Positions 1-7,624 of a stretch of 10,446 nucleotides of DNA are shown in pieces. A program made the translations under genes and the position numbers. Source of the DNA: Cyanobacteria bacterium OH_CDB_58 (GTDB taxonomy: Bacteria; Cyanobacteriota; Vampirovibrionia; Gastranaerophilales; Gastranaerophilaceae); assembly GCA_023435965.1 (NCBI GenBank), contig JAEZLC010000284.1, positions 1-10,446 of the forward strand. The letters are read 5' to 3'. The stretch's first letter is position 1. Each line of letters opens with the position of its first letter. The notes beneath the pieces are model-generated. The model worked only from the letters and a program-made list of their open reading frames with translations, was not told where the DNA came from and made no database searches.

Positions 1-1560
1 GTTTTTGAATGTGCAAAGGACCTATCTAAAAACGGCGTTATAATATACGACTGTGAAACGATAACACAAGCGGTTGAGTTCAGAGAAGACCTGATTGTAT
101 ACCCGATTCCTCTTACCAGCATATCTAAAGAAGTTGCAAGCGAACGCTCTAAAAATATGGTTGCACTTGGTATAACGATAGAGCTTATTGCAAATCTAAA
201 ATTAAAAGAACAAGTAATAAAAGACATTGAGAACAGATACAAGGCAAAATCGAAAGACATTATTGATGCCAACATAAAAGCTTTCGAAGCTGGCATTAAG
301 TATACACAGGAAAAATTAACAAGAACTGACAGATTTCATAACGTAGAGATGAAAACCTCAGGCTCAAAGCTTATAATGTCAGGAAACGAAGCAATCGGAC
401 TTGCAGCGATAGCAGCTGGTTGCAAATTCTTTGCAGGATACCCGATAACTCCTGCAACAGAAATCATGGAATGGCTTGCAAAAGAGCTTCCAAAATTCGG
501 CGGAAAAATGCTTCAATGCGAAGATGAAATCGCGGCTATAAATTATGCAATAGGTGCTTCTTACGGCGGATTAAAAGCGATGACAGCGACTAGCGGTCCA
601 GGGTTATCTTTAATGCAAGAATCAATTGGTTTAACATCAATGGCAGAACTACCGCTTGTAATTGTTGACGTTCAAAGAGGGGGGCCAAGTACCGGAATTC
701 CAACAAAGACCGAACAAAGCGACTTATATGCAGCATTATTTGGTACCCACGGGGACTGCCCTAAAATTGTCCTTGCTCCAATGAATGTCGCAGATTGTTT
801 CTACCAGACAATAAATGCGTTCAACTTCGCAGAACAATACCAAGTTCCAGTTATTCTGCTATCGGATGCCACATTGGGACCGAGAAGAGAATGTGTAGAC
901 TTGATCGATCTTGAGAAAATAACCTTAACAGAGAGAGAAAAGTATACAAAAGAAGAAAATTCAGAGGAATATTTAAGATACAAAGATACTCAAACAGGTA
1001 TATCTCCAATGTCAGCACCGTCAGACAAAGGTGGAGCATACGTTGCGACAGGACTAGAGCACAAAGAGGATTGTTCTCCCACACCTGAAGCGACAATACA
1101 CAAACAAATGACTGAGAAACGCTTCAGAAAACTGGAAACCGCAACACATCAGTTTTCTAAGGCAAAACGCTTCGGGAACCCTAATGCCAACATCGGGGTT
1201 ATAAGCTGGGGCTCTACATGCGGAGCTGTTTTGGAGGCTATTGAAATAGCATCAGAACAAGGTTATGAAGTAGAGGCTTTATACCCCAGAACTCTTTATC
1301 CTTTCCCTACAGAGTGGATAAAAGAATTCATTCAAAATAAAGAAGTCATCATTGTAATTGAGGCAAATTATAATGCCCAGTTTAAATCTACAATAGTAGA
1401 AAGATGTGTAAACCTTAACAAAGGTATGGATGTTATTGAATATCTAAAATACGACGGTACTCCGTTTAATTCTCAAGAAATCTTTGAAGAAATAGACAGA
1501 GCCGTAAAAACTCAATCAATGAAAAAAAGCCTGCTTACAAACAAACCTATCCATTTTTAA
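1..1560 (+). CDS. korA: 2-oxoacid:ferredoxin oxidoreductase, fused gamma-alpha subunit (KorA-like), 5' partial
   Basis: The frame is open from the first base of the window, so the true start lies upstream and the ATG at 157 is internal. The first ~100 codons are the end of the gamma domain (an ...IIYDCETITQ... segment, then an ALG..IELI helix). The alpha (pyrimidine-binding) domain follows from about base 370, with the family hallmark YPITPATEIME at 439-471, then EDE, TSGPG and QRGGPSTG segments. The C-terminal transketolase-like domain has the GSTCGAV and EANYNAQF motifs. Gamma fused in front of alpha is a common arrangement in bacterial KorA. With KorB it oxidises a 2-oxoacid, probably 2-oxoglutarate, to acyl-CoA plus CO2 and reduces ferredoxin in the cytoplasm. 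Substrate choice (2-oxoglutarate, pyruvate, branched 2-oxoacids) cannot be fixed from sequence alone. The stop codon overlaps the ribosome binding site of korB. Confidence 0.93.
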   Translation, partial: VFECAKDLSKNGVIIYDCETITQAVEFREDLIVYPIPLTSISKEVASERSKNMVALGITIELIANLKLKEQVIKDIENRYKAKSKDIIDANIKAFEAGIKYTQEKLTRTDRFHNVEMKTSGSKLIMSGNEAIGLAAIAAGCKFFAGYPITPATEIMEWLAKELPKFGGKMLQCEDEIAAINYAIGASYGGLKAMTATSGPGLSLMQESIGLTSMAELPLVIVDVQRGGPSTGIPTKTEQSDLYAALFGTHGDCPKIVLAPMNVADCFYQTINAFNFAEQYQVPVILLSDATLGPRRECVDLIDLEKITLTEREKYTKEENSEEYLRYKDTQTGISPMSAPSDKGGAYVATGLEHKEDCSPTPEATIHKQMTEKRFRKLETATHQFSKAKRFGNPNANIGVISWGSTCGAVLEAIEIASEQGYEVEALYPRTLYPFPTEWIKEFIQNKEVIIVIEANYNAQFKSTIVERCVNLNKGMDVIEYLKYDGTPFNSQEIFEEIDRAVKTQSMKKSLLTNKPIHF

Positions 1561-1571
1561 AGGAATATAAA

Positions 1572-2425
1572 ATGATTAAATATGAAGCTAAAGATTATAA
1601 GGGAAAAAGAAAACCAAGCTGGTGCCCCGGCTGTGGAGATTATTCAGTTCTAACAGCGCTGACAAAAGCAATGGCAACAATGAATTATGATCCTGAGGAA
1701 ACAACCGTAGTATCTGGAATAGGTTGCTCCAGCAGATTCCCATTTTTCATGTCCACATATGGATTTCATACCATTCACGGAAGAGCACTGCCGGTCGCAA
1801 TCGGTTTAAAACAGGCAAGGACTGACGTAAATGTTATTACCGTTGGCGGAGACGGAGACGGCCTGAGTATCGGCGGAAACCACTTTATCCACGCAGCCAG
1901 AAAAACCCTGACATCACATACATAATGATGGATAATGAAATTTATGCATTAACAAAAGGACAATGCTCTCCAACCTCCAGAACCGGTACGATGACTAAAT
2001 GTAACCCGTACGCCTGGACCGCAGACAGAATAAATCCTGTATTGATGGCACTTTCGTTCAATGCCTCATATGTGGCAAGAGGATATTCAGGAGACATAAA
2101 ACAGCTTGAAGAGCTTATATTAGGAGGATTGCAGCATAAAGGATTCGCTTTTATCCATGTTATGTCGCCGTGTGTTCAATACAATAAAGTCAGTTCTTTT
2201 GAGAGAATAAAGGAAATTATAAAATACATACCGGAAGATCACTGTACAGAAGACCGTTTAAATGCGATGAAGTTTGCGTTTGGCGATGAAGGTCTCTATA
2301 CAGGTCTCTTCTACAAAATAGATAAACCAACTTATGAAGAAAGATATCAGGACGTTATAGAAAAATCTCAAGAAAATCTTCCCGAAAACTTCTCTATTAA
2401 TGACGTTATGAAACAATTTGTATAG
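1572..2425 (+). CDS. korB: 2-oxoacid:ferredoxin oxidoreductase beta subunit (KorB-like), reading frame interrupted
   Basis: KorB binds thiamine diphosphate and a [4Fe-4S] cluster and carries the catalytic site of the KorAB complex. The gene starts at ATG 1572 with AAAGGA at 1559-1564. Two abutting frames are seen: 1572-1925 (117 residues) and 1925-2425 (166 residues). Read with a -1 shift at 1902-1906 they give a continuous 284-residue protein, the normal family length. The junction then reads RKNPDITYIMMDNE, as expected for KorB. Cluster cysteines are C18 and C21 (WCPGCG), C52 (GIGCSSR) and C201 (SPCVQYN). The ThDP motif is GDGDG at about 93-97, with the MMDNE segment downstream. The frame break separates the two halves of the ThDP-binding region, so neither half should work alone. 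Causes could be a sequencing error in a run of A, a real mutation, or ribosomal slippage. The first stop and the second ATG overlap as TAATG. Confidence 0.9.
1899..1908 (+). other. Frameshift site in korB (run of five A where six are expected)
   Basis: Zero-frame codons here are AGA-AAA-ACC. The conserved protein requires AGA-AAA-AAC-CCT, so one A is missing from the run at 1901-1905. A -1 slip of the Lys tRNA from AAA (1902-1904) onto AAA (1901-1903) keeps full codon pairing and restores exactly the expected residues. A weak 5-bp hairpin (CATCA 1912-1916 with TGATG 1926-1930) lies about 5 bases downstream. No well-placed upstream Shine-Dalgarno-like stimulator is seen. Confidence 0.75.
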
Positions 2426-2432
2426 GTAAAAT

Positions 2433-3623
2433 ATGGAGAAAACAAAAAGAATATCAATTATATTTATTGCAATAATCGGTTTAATTACCGCTATTAAGCT
2501 TTGTATAATATATTTCAATGTCAACTTCAACCCGTACTCTTTACCGAGTTTTTGCTCTGTAAGTAACTATGTAGATTGTGACGGAGTTGCTAAAACACAG
2601 TTTTCCCAATTTTTGGGAATTCCTCTTGCAATGTGGGGACTGTTTCTCTATCTATTCATTTTGTTCTTATGTTTTGTGGACAAGCTCAAAAACATAAGAT
2701 TTTTGGGATTTCTGCAAGTCTTCAAGAATCCGTTATCTTACATATACTGCATAATGATACTATCATTTGCAATTTCAATGATTCTTGCTGTCATCTCAAT
2801 ATTTGAAATAAAAAAGATATGCATTCTTTGTTTTGTAACCTACTTTTTGGATCTATTTATAGCACTTATTGCCCGCTCTTGGAATCAGAGCCTGTTTTAT
2901 GATTTTAAAGTAAGTATTGAAGATTTCATCTCTGCAGTAAAAATAAAAAAATATGCGATTTCTCTTATACTGCTTATGCTTTTAGCAGGAGTTGTCTTAA
3001 CATTTACCACTGTTAGCTATATCTTCACTCCGCAGGTTAAAAAATTCAAATCAATGGAATTTTTCCAAAACCTTAAATCTAATCCTTATAAAGTTGACGG
3101 AAATACTTTAGGCGACGAAAACGCGAAGATCATTATACACGAATACATCGATTACAACTGCCCGTCTTGTTACATTTCAAATATTATGCTGCACAGGGTG
3201 GTAGCAGAGCTTTCAGGTATTAAAATCGTCCAGCATCATTTACCTTTAGACAAAGCCTGTAATCCTTATGTTCCTACCCAAATCCATGAAAACTCCTGCA
3301 TGCTTGCAAGATACGCTATTGCTGCAAAAAATCAGGGCAAGTTTTGGGATATGAACGAAATGTTATTTGAAAACACACCAAAATCAGAAGATGAAGTCAT
3401 AAAACTTTCTAAACAGTTGCATATCGACACGGTTCAACTATACGAAGATGCAAATAGCGAACAGGTTAAAAAAGATTTACTTGCAGAAATTGAACACTCT
3501 CAAACAGAAAGAATCATCGGGACGCCAACCCTTATAATAAATATGCAAAAGCACATAGGGGTACTCCCATACTATGAATTAAGAGATAAACTCATGAAAA
3601 TGGGTGCGACTGAAAGAAAATAA
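2433..3623 (+). CDS. VKOR-DsbA fusion: membrane disulfide-bond forming protein
   Basis: The 396-residue protein joins two enzymes of oxidative protein folding. The N-terminal part (about 8-150) is a four-to-five-helix vitamin K epoxide reductase (VKOR) domain. Its loop cysteines are C41 and C49, followed by a TQFSQFLGIPLAMWG segment, and its quinone-proximal active site is C130-I-L-C133. A further membrane helix (about 174-198) leads to a DsbA-like thioredoxin domain (about 225-390) on the outer side. That domain has the redox motif C243-P-S-C246, cis-proline in GTPT (P365), and a second pair, C276 and C289, that may form a disulfide. The family passes electrons from substrate thiols to a quinone. 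The gene lies 7 bases after korB, with AGG at 2424-2426 as a weak ribosome site, and is followed by queH one base after its stop. VKOR-thioredoxin fusions are well known in cyanobacteria and some other phyla. Confidence 0.93.
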   Translation: MEKTKRISIIFIAIIGLITAIKLCIIYFNVNFNPYSLPSFCSVSNYVDCDGVAKTQFSQFLGIPLAMWGLFLYLFILFLCFVDKLKNIRFLGFLQVFKNPLSYIYCIMILSFAISMILAVISIFEIKKICILCFVTYFLDLFIALIARSWNQSLFYDFKVSIEDFISAVKIKKYAISLILLMLLAGVVLTFTTVSYIFTPQVKKFKSMEFFQNLKSNPYKVDGNTLGDENAKIIIHEYIDYNCPSCYISNIMLHRVVAELSGIKIVQHHLPLDKACNPYVPTQIHENSCMLARYAIAAKNQGKFWDMNEMLFENTPKSEDEVIKLSKQLHIDTVQLYEDANSEQVKKDLLAEIEHSQTERIIGTPTLIINMQKHIGVLPYYELRDKLMKMGATERK

Positions 3624-3624
3624 A

Positions 3625-4158
3625 ATGGAAAAAGTGTTACTACATGCCTGTTGTGCCACTTGCAGCGGTCATTGTATACAAAAGTTACTTGAGTTGGAAT
3701 ACGAACCCGTCTTATATTTTTATAATCCAAACATCTTCCCGCCTGAGGAATTTATGAAAAGATATTTGGAGCTTGAACTATATTGCAAGAAAAAAAACAT
3801 TCCTTTGTTGATAGACAAACAAGATGTAAACATTTGGTACGACTACATAGAAGGGCTAGAAGACGAGCCTGAAAAAGGAAGAAGATGTGACAGGTGTTTT
3901 GACCTCCGATTATTTCAAACAGCGGCAAAAGCAATAAAAATAGGTATAAATAACTTTACGACCACTCTAAGTGTGAGTCCGCATAAAAACTCAAAGAAAA
4001 TTAGTGAAATAGGCAATTCTATTGCAGAAAAATTTGAACTAAATTTTTTAGACATAGACTTTAAAAAACAAAACGGGTTCTTGAACACAATGAAAATTGC
4101 AAAAGAAGAAAACTTTTACAGGCAAAATTATTGCGGCTGCGAGTTCAGCCTTTACTAG
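3625..4158 (+). CDS. queH: Epoxyqueuosine reductase QueH
   Basis: QueH reduces epoxyqueuosine to queuosine in tRNA, the last step of the pathway, and replaces the unrelated cobalamin enzyme QueG in many bacteria. The 177-residue product has the full family signature: HACC with C9-C10, further cysteines C13 and C17, a YFYNPNI.P..E segment (31-41), the RRCDRC pair C88/C91, FTTTLSVSPHKNSKKI (111-126) and the terminal YRQNYCGC motif (C170, C172). The CC and CxxC cysteines bind the Fe-S cluster and iron. I chose ATG 3625, one base after the stop of the upstream gene, because the family begins just before the LLHACC motif; the in-frame GTG at 3604 would add seven residues inside the VKOR-DsbA gene. 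No strong ribosome site is seen, so translation is probably coupled to the upstream gene. Its last 14 bases overlap the convergent FAD gene. Confidence 0.94.
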   Translation: MEKVLLHACCATCSGHCIQKLLELEYEPVLYFYNPNIFPPEEFMKRYLELELYCKKKNIPLLIDKQDVNIWYDYIEGLEDEPEKGRRCDRCFDLRLFQTAAKAIKIGINNFTTTLSVSPHKNSKKISEIGNSIAEKFELNFLDIDFKKQNGFLNTMKIAKEENFYRQNYCGCEFSLY

Positions 4159-5401
4159 TATTTACAACAACTCTATCTGACAAAAATGCACCTTGAGAGA
4201 GCAGTTTTTGTTGTAATTCTTGAATGTCCACATTTTGGACAGATATTTCTTTTTTAGCAGCAATAGAAGCTGCGATGCCGGCGGCTTGACCTGTAGCAAA
4301 GCAGCAAGGGATTTCTCTAAACATATCAATTAAATCATGTTCAACAGAAATACATCTGCCGGAAAATATCAAATTTGACACTTTTTCCGAAATCAAACAT
4401 CTGTAAGGGACTGAAACTGAACCCTTTCCAACACCTGTATAATTAGGAGCCTTAGCAATTTCATCGACAAATTCAGTTGAAGTATCCTCTGCCGTAAACC
4501 TGTACAATCCTTTTATACGGCGTGATTCTCTTGCCCCGATTTGAGATGCAGTATCAATTAAATATGCGTTTTCAAATCCGCGGATGTTTTCCTTAAACGA
4601 TTTCATTACCTGTTGAATTTGCTTTCTGCCCAAAATTTCAGCTCTTGTAAGCTCATCAGAATCTGTTACATCGATGTTTTCAATGTGCGATATATTAAAC
4701 CAGGCTTCATCTTTATTTAGTGTAGGTAACCACCCACCCATCTTTGTTGAAATTCCGATATTTTTCAAAAGATTTCTATATAAATCGAAGTTCTCATTAA
4801 TAAAATTTTGAACAATGGCTGTGTCTAGCCCACCGACTCTAAAACCAAGAGTCACAGGTAAAATACTTGGCTTTGATTCCATATCAAAAGGAACATTGCA
4901 GAATTTTGCCAAATCCGCGTCACCGGTTGCATCAACAAATGTTTTTGCCTTTATAATGCGTCTTCCTGATTTACCATCTATTACTGCTCCTGTTATCCTG
5001 TTTTCGCTCATAACAACTTCTGAAGTGAAGCTATGATAAAAAGGAGTTACTCTATACTCTTGCAAAAAACAATCAAACAAATATTTCATAGCCTCTGCAT
5101 CAAAAAGAACATGCCTGCCTATATTTTTTATAGTACTGTTTTTTTCAAGGGCATTAATTGTATCTTCACAAAATCCCTTGATTATCCTCTCATTGCCGTC
5201 TGTCAGACCTACAAGAAGAATAACAAGACCGCCGGTTGCCTGACCTCCTAGATAACCATATCTTTCCACCAATGCAGTTTTTGCCCCCGTTTTAGCTGCA
5301 CTTATTGCAGCACTTACTCCTGCAGGACCGCCCCCCAGCACAAGGACATCATACTCGCTTATTACAGGAATATTATTTTCTGAAACAGCTACATATTCCA
5401 T
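4145..5401 (-). CDS. FAD-dependent oxidoreductase (FAD_oxidored family), substrate unknown
   Basis: The 418-residue flavoprotein has an N-terminal Rossmann dinucleotide fold with GGGPAG (23-28) and the ribose-binding E46 at the end of strand two. The family marks YLGGQATGG (50-58) and VDATGDADLA (156-165) follow, with a C-terminal flavin-binding segment ATGQAAGIAAS around 369-379. This matches the FAD_oxidored proteins (PF12831 type), which are common in bacteria and mostly uncharacterised. No signal peptide is visible, so it should be cytoplasmic. Start: ATG at 5401 has a good Shine-Dalgarno AAGGAAG at 5412-5406. It stands alone, convergent with queH, with which it shares 14 bases. No terminator is seen between the two. 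The reaction cannot be named from sequence; dehydrogenation or reduction of a small organic substrate is the usual role. Confidence 0.88.
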   Translation of the reverse strand: MEYVAVSENNIPVISEYDVLVLGGGPAGVSAAISAAKTGAKTALVERYGYLGGQATGGLVILLVGLTDGNERIIKGFCEDTINALEKNSTIKNIGRHVLFDAEAMKYLFDCFLQEYRVTPFYHSFTSEVVMSENRITGAVIDGKSGRRIIKAKTFVDATGDADLAKFCNVPFDMESKPSILPVTLGFRVGGLDTAIVQNFINENFDLYRNLLKNIGISTKMGGWLPTLNKDEAWFNISHIENIDVTDSDELTRAEILGRKQIQQVMKSFKENIRGFENAYLIDTASQIGARESRRIKGLYRFTAEDTSTEFVDEIAKAPNYTGVGKGSVSVPYRCLISEKVSNLIFSGRCISVEHDLIDMFREIPCCFATGQAAGIAASIAAKKEISVQNVDIQELQQKLLSQGAFLSDRVVVNTSKG

Positions 5402-5428
5402 TTTACTTCCTTAATAAATCAACCCGGT

Positions 5429-5457
5429 ACAATAATTATGCCATATTTTCGAGTAAA
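5429..5457 (-). promoter_or_regulatory. Possible promoter of the FAD-dependent oxidoreductase gene
   Basis: On the minus strand TTTACT (5457-5452) and TATTGT (5434-5429) are separated by 17 bases and lie upstream of the ATG at 5401. The match to sigma-70 consensus is moderate (about 4/6 for each box). A CATAAT at 5440-5435 is an alternative -10. Confidence 0.35.
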
Positions 5458-5522
5458 TGTTTATTAGTTTTTAAAAATTGATGGGGTTTTTTATCGGGTT
5501 TTTATTTATCACAAAATCATTG

Positions 5523-5528
5523 TATAAT
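5523..5528 (+). promoter_or_regulatory. -10 box (TATAAT) for the radical SAM/Gfo-Idh operon
   Basis: A perfect TATAAT lies 32 bases upstream of the ATG at 5561, which would give a 5' leader of about 26 bases that includes AGGA at 5546-5549. The -35 region is only T-rich and has no clear TTGACA. Two copies of a GGGTTTTT motif (5484-5491 and 5496-5503) fall just upstream and across that place. Confidence 0.55.
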
Positions 5529-5560
5529 TAATTCAGAAAGCATTTAGGAAATTGCAACAT

Positions 5561-6667
5561 ATGGAAGACAATAAAAATAGCCTTGTAGGCGTAAAATTTT
5601 TCAATGAAGAATCTTTTGATAAAGCCTACTATATAAACCTTTTAAAAACCAGGGCACAAGAAGCAACTCCTGATGCTGAAAATGAAAAAATATTAGAAGA
5701 AGTAATAAAAAGTATAGAAGAAGATGAATTTGTATTAAATTCTCAGGAAAGAAGTTTTATAAAACGAAATCCTCAAAATACTCTTGAATATGTCATTTAC
5801 AGATACAAATTCAGAATATACCCTGAGAAATCAATCCTTACAGACTTCCCGGTATACATACTAATTGAACCTACCTCTATATGCAATTTAAGATGCAAAA
5901 TGTGTTTTCAAACGGATGACTATTTTTCTCAAAAAGAGAATATGGGATTCATTGATCTTGATTTTTACAAAAGCCTGATTGATCAAGCAGTGGAAGGAAA
6001 ATCTAAAGCACTGACTATGGCATCAAGAGGGGAGCCTCTTCTAAATAAAAACTTCGACAAGATGCTTGAATACGCAGGCGGAAAGTTTTTTGAGCTCAAG
6101 GTAAATACAAACTGCATGCTCTTGGACGAAAACAAAGCCCATATGCTATTAGACAGTGATATTACCGATCTTGTTTTCTCCATAGATTCTGCGGACAAAA
6201 GACAATACGAAAATCTACGGGTTGGTGCTGATTTTGACAAGATAACGCAAAATATTAAACAGTTCAATAAAATCAGAGAAAAACACTACCCTAATTCCAA
6301 CCTTGTGACAAGGATTTCAGGAGTAAAGTGTTCTGAAGAGCAAGATATGGATAGATTTGTAAAACATTGGGCAGGACAAGTTGACTCTATAGCTTACGTA
6401 AACTGCATAAATCGAAAAGACTCCTATAACAACGAAATATCAAAAGCACGTTATCGCTGCAAAACTCTGTGGAACAGGATGTATATTTGGTGGGACGGAA
6501 CCTGCAATCCTTGCGATTTTGACTATAAGAGCAACCTGAAGCTCGGGAATGCAAAAGAAAAATCTTTAAAAGAAATATGGAACGGCTCTAAAATGCAAGA
6601 GCTAAGATTGAGTCACTCAAAAGGAGAAAGGGCAAAGCATCACCCTTGCGATGTTTGTGAGCTGTAA
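5561..6667 (+). CDS. Radical SAM protein with short SPASM/twitch-type C-terminal domain
   Basis: The 368-residue protein has a ~95-residue acidic helical N-terminal extension, then the radical SAM core with CNLRCKMC (C108, C112, C115) binding the SAM [4Fe-4S] cluster. A GEPLLN motif resembles the family GGEP segment. The C-terminus has C300, C315, C318, C363 and C366 with the typical WDGTCNPCD...LGN...SLKEIW pattern, so it probably binds one auxiliary cluster (twitch or short SPASM). Relatives include peptide-modifying enzymes and sugar dehydrogenases such as BtrN; no precursor peptide gene is seen nearby. The next gene, a Gfo/Idh oxidoreductase, follows with TAA-ATG and no gap, which suggests one pathway and translational coupling. 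Start: ATG 5561 has AGGA 11 bases upstream, whereas the in-frame TTG at 5552 is too close to it. Substrate unknown. Confidence 0.9.
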   Translation: MEDNKNSLVGVKFFNEESFDKAYYINLLKTRAQEATPDAENEKILEEVIKSIEEDEFVLNSQERSFIKRNPQNTLEYVIYRYKFRIYPEKSILTDFPVYILIEPTSICNLRCKMCFQTDDYFSQKENMGFIDLDFYKSLIDQAVEGKSKALTMASRGEPLLNKNFDKMLEYAGGKFFELKVNTNCMLLDENKAHMLLDSDITDLVFSIDSADKRQYENLRVGADFDKITQNIKQFNKIREKHYPNSNLVTRISGVKCSEEQDMDRFVKHWAGQVDSIAYVNCINRKDSYNNEISKARYRCKTLWNRMYIWWDGTCNPCDFDYKSNLKLGNAKEKSLKEIWNGSKMQELRLSHSKGERAKHHPCDVCEL

Positions 6668-7624
6668 ATGAAAATAGGACTTATTGGCTTCGGCAATCAT
6701 GCACAAAAATTAATAAATATTATCTCTTCACTCAATAGAAAAGTGGAGTATAAACTATACAATCATAGGGAAAATTACTCAAAAGATATTGAATTTTTCA
6801 AAAATGTACACACTCTTGAGGAACTCTTTGACTGCGATGCAGTATTCATAACATCCCCTAATGATACTCATTTTGGTTACTTAAAAATATTAATTGAAAA
6901 GTATTCCGGGTATGTTTTTTGCGAAAAGCCGCCTGTTACAAATAGAGATGATTTAAAATACCTTGAAGATGTTAGTGAAAAAGACAAAAAAAGAATTTAT
7001 TTTAACTTCAATTACAGATTCAGCCCTTATTTTGAAAGTTTAAAAAACGACAGCAAAAAATATTCTCTGGGTAACCTTGTAACTGCACAAATCTTGCAAG
7101 GCCATGGGCTTGCGTTAAAAGAATGCTACAAAACAAACTGGAGAAGCGATAAAAACCTTCACAAGACAGGGGTCATTGAAAACTATTCAATTCACTATTT
7201 TGATATGTTTGTAACATTATTCGATTTCCCCGAAAAATACTCTAATTTCACTTCTTCAAAATCTCCATTTGGCGATTCAATAGACAACTCATCTTTAAGC
7301 TGCCAGTTCAAAAACGGAGCTACATTAAATATCACCGTTAGCTACACAACACCAAAAGTAAATAAGATTTCATTTATTTTCGAAAACGGAATAATAGAAT
7401 TTGATACAACCAAAAGAATTTATGGACCTAGAGAGGTTTTTGATGAAAAAGGACTATTCGATCTTCCTCCATTAATAGTCGAAGAAGAATTATCATCAAG
7501 TCTTCATGACGAAACTCTCAACTCCTCAATAAAATACTTCTTATCGATAATTGATAACTCCGGTGAATTTGAGATCAAGCAATTTAATTCAAGTTTACAG
7601 ACAAATCGCCTTTTATTTTTATAA
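6668..7624 (+). CDS. Gfo/Idh/MocA family NAD(P)-dependent oxidoreductase
   Basis: The 318-residue protein has an N-terminal Rossmann fold starting at residue 1 (GLIGFGNHA, 4-12), a SPNDTH segment (63-68) and the family EKP motif (86-88, with K87 the usual catalytic lysine). A C-terminal alpha/beta dimer domain begins near 115 (NYRFSP). The active-site helix reads ENYSIHYFD, so the usual His is present (H176), but the Asp four residues before it is Asn (N172). Family members oxidise, reduce or epimerise sugars, inositols and related compounds, often on nucleotide sugars. The gene begins directly at the stop of the radical SAM gene, so the two are probably co-translated. Its last 41 bases overlap the convergent PanE gene. 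No own promoter or ribosome site is evident. Confidence 0.9.
   Translation: MKIGLIGFGNHAQKLINIISSLNRKVEYKLYNHRENYSKDIEFFKNVHTLEELFDCDAVFITSPNDTHFGYLKILIEKYSGYVFCEKPPVTNRDDLKYLEDVSEKDKKRIYFNFNYRFSPYFESLKNDSKKYSLGNLVTAQILQGHGLALKECYKTNWRSDKNLHKTGVIENYSIHYFDMFVTLFDFPEKYSNFTSSKSPFGDSIDNSSLSCQFKNGATLNITVSYTTPKVNKISFIFENGIIEFDTTKRIYGPREVFDEKGLFDLPPLIVEEELSSSLHDETLNSSIKYFLSIIDNSGEFEIKQFNSSLQTNRLLFL

Noticed and set aside
851-1096. Minus-strand frames inside korA (801-1096)
   Set aside because: They are antisense to conserved KorA coding sequence and have no motif or convincing start signal.
2258-2530. 90-residue hydrophobic minus-strand frame over the korB/VKOR junction
   Set aside because: Its hydrophobic look comes from A/T-rich complementary codons; it overlaps two well-supported genes and has no visible family motif.
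3604-3624. GTG 3604 as the start of queH
   Set aside because: It would begin inside the upstream gene and add residues before the family's usual start; ATG 3625 places HACC at the normal distance.
4815-5251. Plus-strand frames inside the FAD oxidoreductase gene
   Set aside because: They lie opposite conserved flavoprotein sequence and show no family motif; shadow frames.
5468-5477. TTTTTAAAAA palindrome between the divergent promoters
   Set aside because: A short A/T palindrome is expected by chance in DNA this AT-rich; no second copy or conserved context is seen.
5983-6267. Minus-strand frame inside the radical SAM gene
   Set aside because: It is opposite the conserved radical SAM core and has no recognisable features.
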